Assembly: GCF_001718315.1 (NCBI RefSeq)
Contig: NZ_CP013363.1
Location: 868,001 to 932,000, forward strand
DNA length: 64,000 nucleotides
Source of the DNA: Burkholderia diffusa
GTDB taxonomy: Bacteria; Pseudomonadota; Gammaproteobacteria; Burkholderiales; Burkholderiaceae
Reading direction: 5' to 3'
Part shown: positions 56,572-64,000 of the stretch, piece by piece
Position numbering within the stretch: the stretch's first letter is position 1
Layout of the letters: the number at the start of each line of letters is the position of its first letter
Translations under genes and position numbers: made by a program
Notes under the pieces: model-generated
Databases searched by the model: none
What the model saw: the letters and a program-made list of their open reading frames with translations, nothing else
What the model was told of the DNA's origin: nothing

Positions 56572-57492
56572 ATGCTGAATTTTCTCGTCAAGCGCCTGTT
56601 CGGCCTGCTGCCCACGCTCGCGATCGTCGCGGTGCTGGTGTTCCTGTTCGTGCACCTGCTGCCGGGCGATCCCGCGCGGCTCGCGGCCGGGCCCGAAGCC
56701 GACGACGCGACGGTCGCGCTCGTGCGAGCCGATCTCGGCCTCGACCGGCCGCTGCCGGCGCAGTTCGCGAACTTCTTCGTGAAGATCGCGCACGGCGATT
56801 TCGGCACGTCGACGCGCAGCAAGCGGCCGGTGTCGACCGAGATCGGCGAGCGCTTCATGCCGACGCTGCTGCTGACGCTCGTCAGCATGGTATGGGCGAC
56901 GGTGTTCGGGATGGCGATCGGCATCGCGTCGGCGGTATGGCGCAACCGCTGGCCCGACCGCCTCGGGATGACGATCGCGGTGTCGGGCATTTCGTTTCCC
57001 GCGTTCGCGCTCGGCATGCTGCTGATGGAGATCTTCTCGGTGAAGCTCGGCTGGCTGCCCGTCGTGCCGGACGGCACGTGGAAGAGCTACGTGCTGCCGT
57101 CGCTCACGCTCGGCGCCGCGGTCGCGGCCGTGATGGCACGCTTCACGCGCGCGTCGTTCGTCGAGGTGCTCAACGAGGACTACGTGCGCACCGCGCGTGC
57201 GAAGGGCGTGCACGAGCCGATGGTCGTGCTCAAGCATTGCCTGCGCAACGCGATGATCCCGGTCGTCACGATGATGGGGCTGCAGTTCGGTTTCCTGCTC
57301 GGCGGCTCGATCGTCGTCGAGGCCGTGTTCAACTGGCCGGGGCTCGGGCGCTTGCTGGTCGACGCGGTGACGATGCGCGACTACCCGGTGATCCAGGCGA
57401 TCGTGCTGCTGTTCTCGCTCGAATTCATCCTGATCAACCTGACCGTCGACGTGCTGTACGCGGTCATCAACCCGACCATCCGGTTCAAGTGA
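56572..57492 (+). CDS. gsiC: Glutathione/peptide ABC transporter, permease 1
   Basis: A 306-residue inner-membrane permease of the DppB type with six helices. [23 protein letters not shown] is the usual first helix; the ATPase-coupling EAA loop is [29 protein letters not shown]. It pairs with GsiD. The start lies 67 bases after gsiB. Confidence 0.93.
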   Translation: MLNFLVKRLFGLLPTLAIVAVLVFLFVHLLPGDPARLAAGPEADDATVALVRADLGLDRPLPAQFANFFVKIAHGDFGTSTRSKRPVSTEIGERFMPTLLLTLVSMVWATVFGMAIGIASAVWRNRWPDRLGMTIAVSGISFPAFALGMLLMEIFSVKLGWLPVVPDGTWKSYVLPSLTLGAAVAAVMARFTRASFVEVLNEDYVRTARAKGVHEPMVVLKHCLRNAMIPVVTMMGLQFGFLLGGSIVVEAVFNWPGLGRLLVDAVTMRDYPVIQAIVLLFSLEFILINLTVDVLYAVINPTIRFK

Positions 57493-57505
57493 GAGTGAGG
57501 CGAGC

Positions 57506-58399
57506 ATGAACGCGACTGTCCAGCCCGCGGCGTCGGCCGCATCGAGCGCGATCCGAACGCCGTGGCGCGAATTCTGGCGCAAGTTCCGCAAGCAGACCGT
57601 TGCGCTGGTCGCCGGCGGTTTCGTGCTGGCGCTCGTCGTGCTCGCATTTGTCGGCCCGCACATCGTGCCGTTCGATCCCGAAAACTATTTCGACTACGAC
57701 GCACTGAACGCGGGGCCATCGGCCGTGCACTGGTTCGGCGTCGACTCGCTCGGCCGCGACATCTTCAGCCGGATCGTCACCGGCACGCGAATCTCGCTCG
57801 CCGCCGGTTTCTTCTCCGTCGCGCTCGGCGCGCTCGTCGGCACGTTCTTCGGACTGCTCGCCGGCTACTACGAAGGCTGGTGGGACCGCATCACGATGCG
57901 CGTGGCCGACGTGCTGTTTGCGTTCCCGGGGATCCTGCTCGCGATCGGCGTCGTCGCGATCCTCGGCAACGGGATGATCAACGTGATCTGCGCGGTCGCG
58001 ATTTTCAGCATTCCGGCGTTCGCGCGGCTCGTGCGCGGCAACACGCTGATGCTCAAACACATGACCTACGTGGAAGCCGCGCGCAGCATCGGCGCGTCCG
58101 ACTGGACGATCATCATGCGACACATCCTGCCCGGCACCGTGTCGTCGGTCGTCGTCTACTTCACGATGCGGATCGGCACGTCGATCATCACGGCCGCGAG
58201 CCTGTCGTTCCTCGGGCTCGGCGCGCAGCCGCCGACACCGGAGTGGGGCGCGATGCTCAACGAGGCGCGCGCGGACATGGTGACCGCGCCGCACGTTGCG
58301 ATCTTCCCGAGCCTCGCGATCTTCCTGACGGTGCTCGCGTTCAACCTGCTCGGCGACGGGCTGCGCGACGCGCTCGACCCGAAGCTGGAGCGGCGCTGA
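57506..58399 (+). CDS. gsiD: Glutathione/peptide ABC transporter, permease 2
   Basis: A 297-residue permease of the DppC type. The hydrophilic N-terminus with [18 protein letters not shown] leads to the first helix; [19 protein letters not shown] is the family's periplasmic signature; the EAA loop reads [22 protein letters not shown]. Its stop codon overlaps the next gene's ATG by one base (TGATG), which ties the following peptidase to the transporter operon. Confidence 0.93.
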   Translation: MNATVQPAASAASSAIRTPWREFWRKFRKQTVALVAGGFVLALVVLAFVGPHIVPFDPENYFDYDALNAGPSAVHWFGVDSLGRDIFSRIVTGTRISLAAGFFSVALGALVGTFFGLLAGYYEGWWDRITMRVADVLFAFPGILLAIGVVAILGNGMINVICAVAIFSIPAFARLVRGNTLMLKHMTYVEAARSIGASDWTIIMRHILPGTVSSVVVYFTMRIGTSIITAASLSFLGLGAQPPTPEWGAMLNEARADMVTAPHVAIFPSLAIFLTVLAFNLLGDGLRDALDPKLERR

Positions 58400-59478
58400 T
58401 GGGTGCGGTTCCGATGTGGAGCTCGACGCTGCCGGCCGGGCCGCGCGGCACGATCGCCGACGTGCCGGGCGTGAGCGTCGGCCATGCGACGCTCGATGCC
58501 GGCGACGTGCAGACGGGCGTCACCGTCGTCAAGCCGCATCCGGGCGACCTTTACCGCAGCAAGGTGCCGGCCGGCGCGGCCGTCATCAACGGCTTCGGCA
58601 AGAGCGTCGGGCTCGTGCAGGTCGACGAACTCGGCATGCTCGACACGCCGATCGCGCTGACCAACACGTTCGGCGTCGGCGCGGTTGCACAGGCGCAGAT
58701 CCGCGCGGCGATCGCGACGAATCCGCGGGTGGGCCGCGACTGGCCGACCGTCAACCCGCTCGTGTTCGAATGCAACGACGGTTATCTGAACGACATCCAG
58801 GCGTTCGCGGTGACGGCTGCGCATTACGACGAAGCCTGCAATACCTCGGCGCGAGATTTCGCGCGTGGCGCGGTGGGCGCCGGGCGCGGGATGTCGTGTT
58901 TCGACCTGAAGGGCGGGATCGGCTCCGCGTCGCGCGTGGCCGTTGCCGTCGGCAGGCCGTACACGGTCGGCGCGCTGGTGCTCGCGAACTTCGGCCGGCT
59001 GCCGATGCTGACGCTCGGTGGCGTGCCGCTCGGACGCATCGTCGCGCAGCGGCATGCCGCCGAGCACGCGCAGTCGATGCCCGAGCAAGGCTCGATCATC
59101 CTGCTGCTGGCGACCGATGCGCCGCTCGACGCGCGGCAACTGTCGCGGCTCGCCCGCCGCGCGGGCGCGGGGCTCGCCCGGACCGGTTCGGTCTACGGGC
59201 ACGGCAGCGGCGACATCGCGCTCGCGTTTTCCACCGCTTACACGATCGCGCACGATGCATCGACCGTCGCGCTGCCGGCGCTCGTGGCCGATGCGGCGCT
59301 CGATCCGCTGTTCATGGCCGCGGCCGAAAGCGTCGAGCATGCGATCGCCGATGCACTGCTCCAGGCCGTGACCGTGACCGGGCGCGATGGCCACGTGCGG
59401 CAATCGCTGCGGGACGCGGTGCCCGATCTCGATCGGTTACTCAACGAAGGCAACGAAGGACATCCGATCCATTCATGA
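58399..59478 (+). CDS. P1 family (DmpA/BapA-type) aminopeptidase, self-processing
   Basis: A 359-residue Ntn-type hydrolase of the DmpA/beta-aminopeptidase family. The expected autocleavage site is Gly231-Ser232 in EQGSIILLLATDAPL, making Ser232 the nucleophile; GMSCFDLKGGIGSASR and TVGALVLANFGRLPML precede it, and GSVYGHGSGDIALAFSTAY follows. Family members remove beta-amino acids, D-amino acids or glycine from peptide N-termini. There is no signal peptide, so it works on imported peptides in the cytoplasm. It is linked to gsiD by a TGATG overlap and to the DppA-type gene by ATGA. Confidence 0.87.
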   Translation: MGAVPMWSSTLPAGPRGTIADVPGVSVGHATLDAGDVQTGVTVVKPHPGDLYRSKVPAGAAVINGFGKSVGLVQVDELGMLDTPIALTNTFGVGAVAQAQIRAAIATNPRVGRDWPTVNPLVFECNDGYLNDIQAFAVTAAHYDEACNTSARDFARGAVGAGRGMSCFDLKGGIGSASRVAVAVGRPYTVGALVLANFGRLPMLTLGGVPLGRIVAQRHAAEHAQSMPEQGSIILLLATDAPLDARQLSRLARRAGAGLARTGSVYGHGSGDIALAFSTAYTIAHDASTVALPALVADAALDPLFMAAAESVEHAIADALLQAVTVTGRDGHVRQSLRDAVPDLDRLLNEGNEGHPIHS

Positions 59479-60302
59479 AGATCCTGATCTCGACCGACAT
59501 CGAGGGTGTCGCCGGCGTGTTTGCCATCGAGCAGACGCGAGCCGGTAACCCGGAATACGAACGCGCGCGCCGCTGGATGACCGCCGAGGCGAACGCGGCG
59601 ATCGAAGGCGCATTCGCCGGTGGCGCGCAAGCCGTATGGGTCAACGATTCGCATGGCGGCTTCCGCAATCTGCTGCCCGACGGGCTCGATGCCCGTGCCC
59701 GTGTCGTGCTCGGCAAGCCGCGCACGCTGGGGATGATGGCGGGCCTCGAGCAGCAGCCCGACCTCGTGTTCATGATCGGCTTTCACGCGAAATCGCAGAC
59801 GCGCGGCGTGCTTGCGCACACCATCAACAACTTCGCGTTCACGCAGGTATGGCTGAACGGCGTCGAGCTCGGCGAGGCCGGGCTATACGGCGCGCTGGCG
59901 CGCGAATACGGCGCACACGTCGCGCTGGCGTCGGGCGACGACGTGTTCGCCGAGGAAACCCGGCCGCTGTTTCCGGACGCGCGTTTCGAGACGGTCAAGA
60001 CGGCCGGCGGCGCATCGAGCGGCGACACGCTCACGCCGGCAGCGTCCTGCGGGCGCATCGCGGCCGCCGCACGCGAAACGGTCGCGCACGCGCTGTCGTC
60101 GGGCTGGCGCGCGGGCGCGCATCGGCCCGCGCCGGCCGCTTGCACGCTGCGCGTGCAGACGGCCGCGCTCGCCGATCTGTTCTGCGTGCTGCCGTCGCTC
60201 GAGCGGGTCGATGCGGTGACGCTGCGCTTCGACGGGCCGTCGGTGGAGCACGTGGTGCGCACGCTGAACAGCCTGTCGGCGATGTCGTTCATGCTGCGGT
60301 GA
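59475..60302 (+). CDS. dppA: DppA-type D-aminopeptidase (M55 zinc peptidase)
   Basis: A 275-residue M55 metallopeptidase. Metal ligands are seen in ISTDIEGVAGV (Asp8, Glu10), in NDSHGG, and in MIGFHAKS; LAHTINNFAF completes the family core. Bacillus DppA releases D-Ala from D-Ala peptides, in keeping with peptidoglycan-derived substrates. This last gene of the operon overlaps the P1 peptidase stop by four bases. Together they give the cell three peptidases for bonds that ordinary peptidases do not cut. Confidence 0.9.
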   Translation: MKILISTDIEGVAGVFAIEQTRAGNPEYERARRWMTAEANAAIEGAFAGGAQAVWVNDSHGGFRNLLPDGLDARARVVLGKPRTLGMMAGLEQQPDLVFMIGFHAKSQTRGVLAHTINNFAFTQVWLNGVELGEAGLYGALAREYGAHVALASGDDVFAEETRPLFPDARFETVKTAGGASSGDTLTPAASCGRIAAAARETVAHALSSGWRAGAHRPAPAACTLRVQTAALADLFCVLPSLERVDAVTLRFDGPSVEHVVRTLNSLSAMSFMLR

Positions 60303-60475
60303 TGCGTGGTGACCGGATGCCGGCCCGCGATCTCATCGCTGAAATCCGTGTCGGCGCGCGTCCCGCGAGATGAAACGTATTGGATATCTCCGTTTCGATG
60401 AAGTCGCTATCCGGCCAATGGGCCGTAGGGTCCTGCGGCCGTCCGGTCGCGCAGCATGGAGCGGATCGTAGACCG

Positions 60476-60498
60476 ATCGAAGGTGACCTACCTTCGAT
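60476..60498. promoter_or_regulatory. Inverted repeat upstream of the AraC-type gene
   Basis: Perfect arms ATCGAAGGT and ACCTTCGAT around five bases, 28 bases before the TTG proposed as start. A site this symmetrical is more likely regulatory than coding, which supports the short start for the gene. Confidence 0.6.
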
Positions 60499-60526
60499 AT
60501 CGTGCATTCATGATGGAATTCGGGCC

Positions 60527-61306
60527 TTGAGAAATACGCAACTGGATCCCAACGAACACATTCCGCGCAGCGTCGTGGCGAGCGCCAACGACTACGCGGC
60601 CGGCACGACGTTTCCTGCGCGCGCGCACCGGCGCGGGCAGTTCTCGATCGCGTCGCGCGGCACGATCAGCGTGTCGACGCCGCACGGCCGCTGGCTCGTG
60701 CCGCCGCAGCGCGCGTGCTGGGTGCCGGCCGGCGTGAGGCACGAAATGACGATGACCGGTCCGGTCACGATGCTCAACGCGTTCGTATCCGAAGACATGG
60801 CGCGGGCTGCCGGACTACCGGACCAGTGCGGCGTATATGGCGTATCGCCGCTCTTGCGGCAACTCATCGACGAAGCGATCGACCTGCCGGCGATGTACGA
60901 CGTCGATGGCCGGGCAGGCAAGCTGATGGCGCTGCTGATCGCGGAAATCGCGACGATGCCGCGGCTGTCGCTGCACGCGCCGCTGCCGACCGATGCGCGC
61001 CTCGCGAAGATCTGCCGCCATCTGTTCGCGTCGCCGTCGATCGCGGCGGATCTCGATCTGGTGGCGACCGATGCGGGCGTGAGCCGACGCACGTTTACGC
61101 GGCTGTTCCGCGCGCAGACGGGCGTGAGTTTCGCCGCGTGGCGTCAGCAGGTCTGCATGCTGGCGGCGATCACGCGACTGAGCGACGGGCAGCCGGTGAC
61201 GCGTGTCGCGTTCGAGCTCGGATATGCGAGCTCGAGCGCCTTTACGTCGGCGTTTCGCCGCATCCTCGGCGAAACGCCGAGCCGGTATCTGGAGGCGCGT
61301 CGCTAA
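60527..61306 (+). CDS. AraC family transcriptional regulator
   Basis: About 259 residues. An N-terminal cupin-like sensor (FPARAHRRGQFSIASRGTISV, then WVPAGVRHEM) is followed by two helix-turn-helix motifs: LVATDAGVSRRTFTRLFRAQTGVSF and VTRVAFELGYASSSAFTSAFRRILGETPSRY. The layout matches the AraC group with a RmlC-like N-terminus, as in regulators of efflux or small-molecule responses. In-frame starts run up to 60380, but the palindrome at 60476-60498 and the conserved region favour a TTG at 60527 (RNTQLDPNEHIPRS follows); this start is uncertain. No target gene is evident. Confidence 0.82.
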   Translation: MRNTQLDPNEHIPRSVVASANDYAAGTTFPARAHRRGQFSIASRGTISVSTPHGRWLVPPQRACWVPAGVRHEMTMTGPVTMLNAFVSEDMARAAGLPDQCGVYGVSPLLRQLIDEAIDLPAMYDVDGRAGKLMALLIAEIATMPRLSLHAPLPTDARLAKICRHLFASPSIAADLDLVATDAGVSRRTFTRLFRAQTGVSFAAWRQQVCMLAAITRLSDGQPVTRVAFELGYASSSAFTSAFRRILGETPSRYLEARR

Positions 61307-61768
61307 TCGGAACGGATACGGCGGCCGACGCGGTGCCGTGCTTCGTCACGGGCGAAAAAAACGCGCCTGCCAGGTTTCGGTCAGACGCGCTTAAAGGCAC
61401 TCGGTCAGAAAAAAATGCGCGACAGCCAGCGGGGCAGTGTTCGCGCATCGTGTCGTGAAATTGTTGCTTGTTCCGATTCAATGGCCTCGGTTGGGTGCGG
61501 ATAGCAAAGCATACGCCGCATAACGCCCAAACGATATCGCGCAGCGCCAACGATTCATGTGCAAACGCAGCATGCGTTTTAATCGCGCGTTCGATTTCGG
61601 GGTCCGAAGCAGCCAGCTACGGGCGTCGGCAATGCTGGCGGTGCGTGCTGCGGTACGGCATCGAATGTTGGCGCTCGAAAACGGAAACCGCCACGCGACG
61701 CGATGCCTGCTGGTATCGCGCTACGCGGCGGTTCGGTGCGGGCAGCCGGCAGGCTGCCGGCTCGTGCG
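61307..61768. other. 462-base gap between AraC gene and pcaG
   Basis: Convergent gap. It contains one strong minus-strand terminator (61355-61391). Between that and the pcaG stop no gene with recognisable similarity or ribosome site is seen. Composition is less GC-rich than its surroundings in places (61440-61570). Confidence 0.5.
61355..61391 (-). terminator. Intrinsic terminator on the pca strand
   Basis: Minus strand: a stem of about ten pairs (CGCGTCTG-CC facing GGCAGGCGCG, one bulge), GAAA-containing loop, then seven T. It lies nearly 380 bases past the pcaG stop, so a pcaHG transcript would carry a long untranslated tail, or another short transcript ends here. Confidence 0.75.
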
Positions 61769-62362
61769 TCACACGTCGAAGAACACGGTCTCGTCCTGCC
61801 CTTGCATATGGATGTCGAAGCGGTACACGACGGGCCGGCCCGGTTGTGCGTTGCGTTTCGCGACGAGCGTCGCGCGGCGTTCGGCCGGCACCAGGTTCAG
61901 CACCGGATCGGCCGCGTTCGCGGCAGCTTCGTCATCGAAATATACGCGGGTGAATGCGTGGGTCAGGATCCCGCGCATCATTACGGTCACGTTGATGTGC
62001 GGCGCTTCGTCGGCGGCGATGCGGCCCGGCTTCACCGTCGGTACGACGAAGCGGTGCTGCGCATCGGTGCCCGTCCCGACCCGTGCGAAACCCGTGAAAC
62101 CGGACTTCGCGATGTCGCCCCGCGAGGTGGGATAGCGGCCCGCCGCGTCCACCTGCGTGAATTCGAGCACTGCGTCGCTGACGACGTTGCCATCGCCGTC
62201 GAACACCTGTCCGACCAGCAGCATATGTTCGCCTTCGGCGTCCGGCGTGGCGATCGTCGGCGTGAACAGGCTCTTCAGATCGTAGTGGTACTGCTGCGGG
62301 CACAGGCCGTAAGCGAAGTACGGGCCGACCGTTTGCGAAGGGGTTTGCTTCAGCGTCGTCAT
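61769..62362 (-). CDS. pcaG: Protocatechuate 3,4-dioxygenase, alpha subunit
   Basis: A 197-residue alpha chain of the intradiol Fe(III) dioxygenase that opens protocatechuate to beta-carboxy-cis,cis-muconate. QTVGPYFAYGL at the N-terminus and APHINVTVMMRGILTHAFTRVYF are typical. As in other alpha chains, the iron ligands are lost and the active-site iron is in the beta chain. It follows pcaH by two bases. Confidence 0.95.
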   Translation of the reverse strand: MTTLKQTPSQTVGPYFAYGLCPQQYHYDLKSLFTPTIATPDAEGEHMLLVGQVFDGDGNVVSDAVLEFTQVDAAGRYPTSRGDIAKSGFTGFARVGTGTDAQHRFVVPTVKPGRIAADEAPHINVTVMMRGILTHAFTRVYFDDEAAANAADPVLNLVPAERRATLVAKRNAQPGRPVVYRFDIHMQGQDETVFFDV

Positions 62363-62365
62363 GGT

Positions 62366-63073
62366 TCAGCGCTCCATCGGGGTAGCGTCGCGGCCGCGCA
62401 GCACGATGTCGAATTCGTAGCCGAGCGCATAGCCTTCTTCGGTGATGTCCATCGAGAAGCGCGAGATCAGGCGATCGCGCGCTGCTTCCGGTGTGCCCTG
62501 GAAGATCGGGTCGTACGCGAGCAGCGGGTCGCCAGGGAAGTACATCTGCGTGACGAGGCGCGAGCCGAAGTAGTCGCCGAACAGCGAGAAATGGATGTGA
62601 TTCGGGCGCCACGCGTTCGGATGGTTGCCCCACGGATAGGCGCCGGGCTTGATCGTCAGGAAGCGGTAGCGGCCTTCGGCGTCGGTCAGGCAGCGGCCGG
62701 CGCCGAGGAAGTTCGGGTCGAGCGGCGCGTCGTGCTGGTCGACCTTGTGCACGTAGCGGCCGGCCGCGTTCGCCTGCCATACCTCGACGAGCGTGTTGCG
62801 CACGGGCTTGCCGCCTTCGTCGAGCACGCGGCCGGTGACGACGATGCGCTCGCCGAGCGGCTCGCCGTTCTTCACGGCGTTCTTCGTCAGGTCGTGGTCG
62901 AGCGCACCGAGATCCTCGGTGCCGTAGACAGGAGCGAACTGGTCGCGCAGCTTTTCCTTCAACGGGATCATCGGGCGCGTCGGGCCGCGCTTCACCGACG
63001 AACGGTACTCGGGGTGGACATACGCGGGATGCGACGGCCAGTCGCGCGGTGTGAGGATCGTGGGGGAATCCAT
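62366..63073 (-). CDS. pcaH: Protocatechuate 3,4-dioxygenase, beta subunit
   Basis: A 235-residue catalytic chain. The Fe(III) ligands are the two Tyr in AAGRYVHKVD and KPGAYPWGN and the two His in RPNHIHFSLFG. AGGAGA stands before ATG 63073. First gene of pcaHG; its promoter region has one of two copies of a pca control block. Other beta-ketoadipate pathway genes are not in the window. Confidence 0.96.
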   Translation of the reverse strand: MDSPTILTPRDWPSHPAYVHPEYRSSVKRGPTRPMIPLKEKLRDQFAPVYGTEDLGALDHDLTKNAVKNGEPLGERIVVTGRVLDEGGKPVRNTLVEVWQANAAGRYVHKVDQHDAPLDPNFLGAGRCLTDAEGRYRFLTIKPGAYPWGNHPNAWRPNHIHFSLFGDYFGSRLVTQMYFPGDPLLAYDPIFQGTPEAARDRLISRFSMDITEEGYALGYEFDIVLRGRDATPMER

Positions 63074-63393
63074 CGGGCGTCTCCTGATAGGTATTTCGCG
63101 AAGTGGATGGCAAGACTTTAGCCAAGCCGGAAAGTTATGAAAAATGACCTTTTTTCGCGAATTGCATAACTATTCGTTATGTTTTGCGGCGCTGCATGCG
63201 GTGTCGTCGTCGGCACCGCTCGGCCAGAAGCGCGGCACCGCGTTGCCGATCACGAAATGGATCCGGGAACTGACCGGATTGTGACCGGATTCCACGCGCC
63301 GCGGCGTCATGCGTGCCATCGTGCCGAGTGCTTGGGCCTTTCCGGAAAGTTATGCAAAATGGCATTTCATCACCACTCGCATAACTGCTCGTT
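63074..63393. other. Divergent pcaH / pcaQ control region
   Basis: 320 bases containing two diverged copies of a 55-base block (63127-63181 and 63342-63396) and, between them, about 160 bases with no recognised function. A short open frame starts at the ATG ending the first copy (63179) but lacks family similarity. Confidence 0.65.
63127..63181. repeat. pca control block, copy A (near pcaH)
   Basis: Starts CCGGAAAGTTATG and ends CATAAC-TATTC-GTTATG. It matches copy B at 44 of 55 positions without gaps. The terminal CATAAC-N5-GTTATG is an inverted repeat of LysR type, close to the known PcaQ site (ATAACC-N4-GGTTAA). Lies 54 bases upstream of pcaH, over its probable promoter. Confidence 0.8.
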
Positions 63394-63396
63394 ATG
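63342..63396. repeat. pca control block, copy B (at the pcaQ start)
   Basis: Same orientation as copy A, 215 bases away. Ends CATAAC-TGCTC-GTTATG, where the final ATG is the pcaQ start codon. A bound regulator would therefore cover the translation start and block its own expression. Confidence 0.8.
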
Positions 63397-64000
63397 AATA
63401 ACCGTATTGCCGACGGCCGCGTCAAGTTCAGGCACCTGCAGTGTTTTCTCGCGGTCGCACAACTGGGCGGTGTGCAGAAGGCGGCCGAAAGCCTGTCGAT
63501 TACGCAGCCGGCCGTGTCCAAGACGATCGCCGAACTCGAGTCGATCCTCGGCGTGAAGTTGTTCGAACGGGGGCGGCACGGCGCGCAGCCGACGCGCGAA
63601 GCGCAACTGTTCATCCCGCATGCGAACGCGTGCGTGCTGGCGCTGCGGCAGGGCGTCGGTCTGCTCGCGCGCGAGGGCGGCGCGGCTGCGGCGACGCTCG
63701 AAATCGGCATGCTGCCGACGGTTGCGGCATCGCTTGCGCCCGCGCTGATGAAGGCTTTGACCGCACGCTGGCCGCGCATCGTGGTGCGGATCGCGACGGC
63801 CGCGAATGCCGAGCTGCTGGAGCGTCTGAAGGCCGGGGCGATCGAATGCGCGATCGGGCGTCTGTCGGAGCCGGAGCGGATGATCGGGCTCGCGTTCGAG
63901 CAGCTGTACAACGAACCGCTCGTCGCGGTCGTGCGCGCCGGACATCCGCTGCTGGCGAGCGCCGCGCCGGCTGCCGAACTTGCGCGCTACCCGGTCGTGC
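63394..64000 (+). CDS. pcaQ: LysR regulator PcaQ, 3' end outside window
   Basis: The first 202 residues of a LysR regulator are present. The helix-turn-helix region VKFRHLQCFLAVAQLGGVQKAAESL, then ITQPAVSKTIAELESILGVKLFERG, and the effector domain starting LEIGMLPTVAAS match PcaQ, the activator of protocatechuate genes that responds to beta-carboxymuconate or related intermediates. It is divergent from pcaHG. The ATG at 63394 is part of the inverted repeat of copy B. The frame is open at the window end. Confidence 0.87.
   Translation, partial: MNNRIADGRVKFRHLQCFLAVAQLGGVQKAAESLSITQPAVSKTIAELESILGVKLFERGRHGAQPTREAQLFIPHANACVLALRQGVGLLAREGGAAAATLEIGMLPTVAASLAPALMKALTARWPRIVVRIATAANAELLERLKAGAIECAIGRLSEPERMIGLAFEQLYNEPLVAVVRAGHPLLASAAPAAELARYPVV

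Noticed and set aside
63179-63397. A 72-codon open frame starting at the ATG of pca block copy A
   Set aside because: It has no family similarity, runs through the second control block and into the pcaQ start, and is more easily explained as a chance frame created by the duplication.

Overview
The window looks like Burkholderia DNA, most likely from the Burkholderia cepacia complex and possibly from a secondary chromosome. The reasons are the very high GC content, the dense catabolic islands each with its own regulator, and protein families typical of the genus (LysR, MarR, AraC and MocR regulators, a trimeric porin, DHA2/ACS/AAHS major facilitators). It carries 56 protein genes, two of them cut by the window edges. 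I saw no rRNA, tRNA, CRISPR array, insertion sequence or phage gene.

Layout. (1) 1-969: end of a surface-glycan acyltransferase gene. (2) 1091-8387, minus strand: a tightly coupled seven-gene operon that encodes synthesis of 2-aminoethylphosphonate from PEP, its probable activation as a CMP-phosphonate, and a CDP-alcohol phosphatidyltransferase, a flippase-like membrane protein and a 2-oxoglutarate oxygenase. I read it as a phosphonolipid (or phosphonate-decorated envelope lipid) pathway; this is the strongest candidate for an undescribed system here. (3) 9031-17685: succinate CoA-transferase, a divergent DHA2 efflux pump/MarR pair, a MerR regulator, a helix-hairpin-helix protein next to a second RpoD-type sigma factor, and two exported repeat-rich proteins. 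(4) 17796-28376: ilvD, then a two-armed trans-4-hydroxyproline catabolic locus (reductase, semialdehyde dehydrogenase and permease leftward; epimerase and three-subunit D-hydroxyproline dehydrogenase rightward). (5) 28417-34712: complete 3-hydroxybenzoate/gentisate pathway with divergent LysR regulator and AAHS transporter. (6) 34833-36031: persulfide-sensing ArsR regulator with two YeeE/YedE sulfur-transport halves. (7) 36177-45239: mixed genes, including a MocR regulator, a small orphan protein with a clear promoter and operator, a di-haem peroxidase coupled to a secreted phosphoesterase, a methyltransferase and a BetT choline transporter. (8) 45511-50535: an ACS permease, GH31 glycosidase and porin on one strand, preceded by three copies of a DeoR-like operator. 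(9) 50936-60302: an RpiR regulator and an enlarged iaaA-gsiABCD operon that ends in a beta-aminopeptidase-type P1 peptidase and a DppA-type D-aminopeptidase. (10) 60527-64000: an AraC regulator, then pcaHG and divergent pcaQ, with the pca control region present in two diverged copies.

Most gene sets are self-contained import-plus-degradation units with a local regulator and a visible inverted-repeat operator. The phosphonate operon is the exception: it is biosynthetic, and no regulator gene was recognised beside it.
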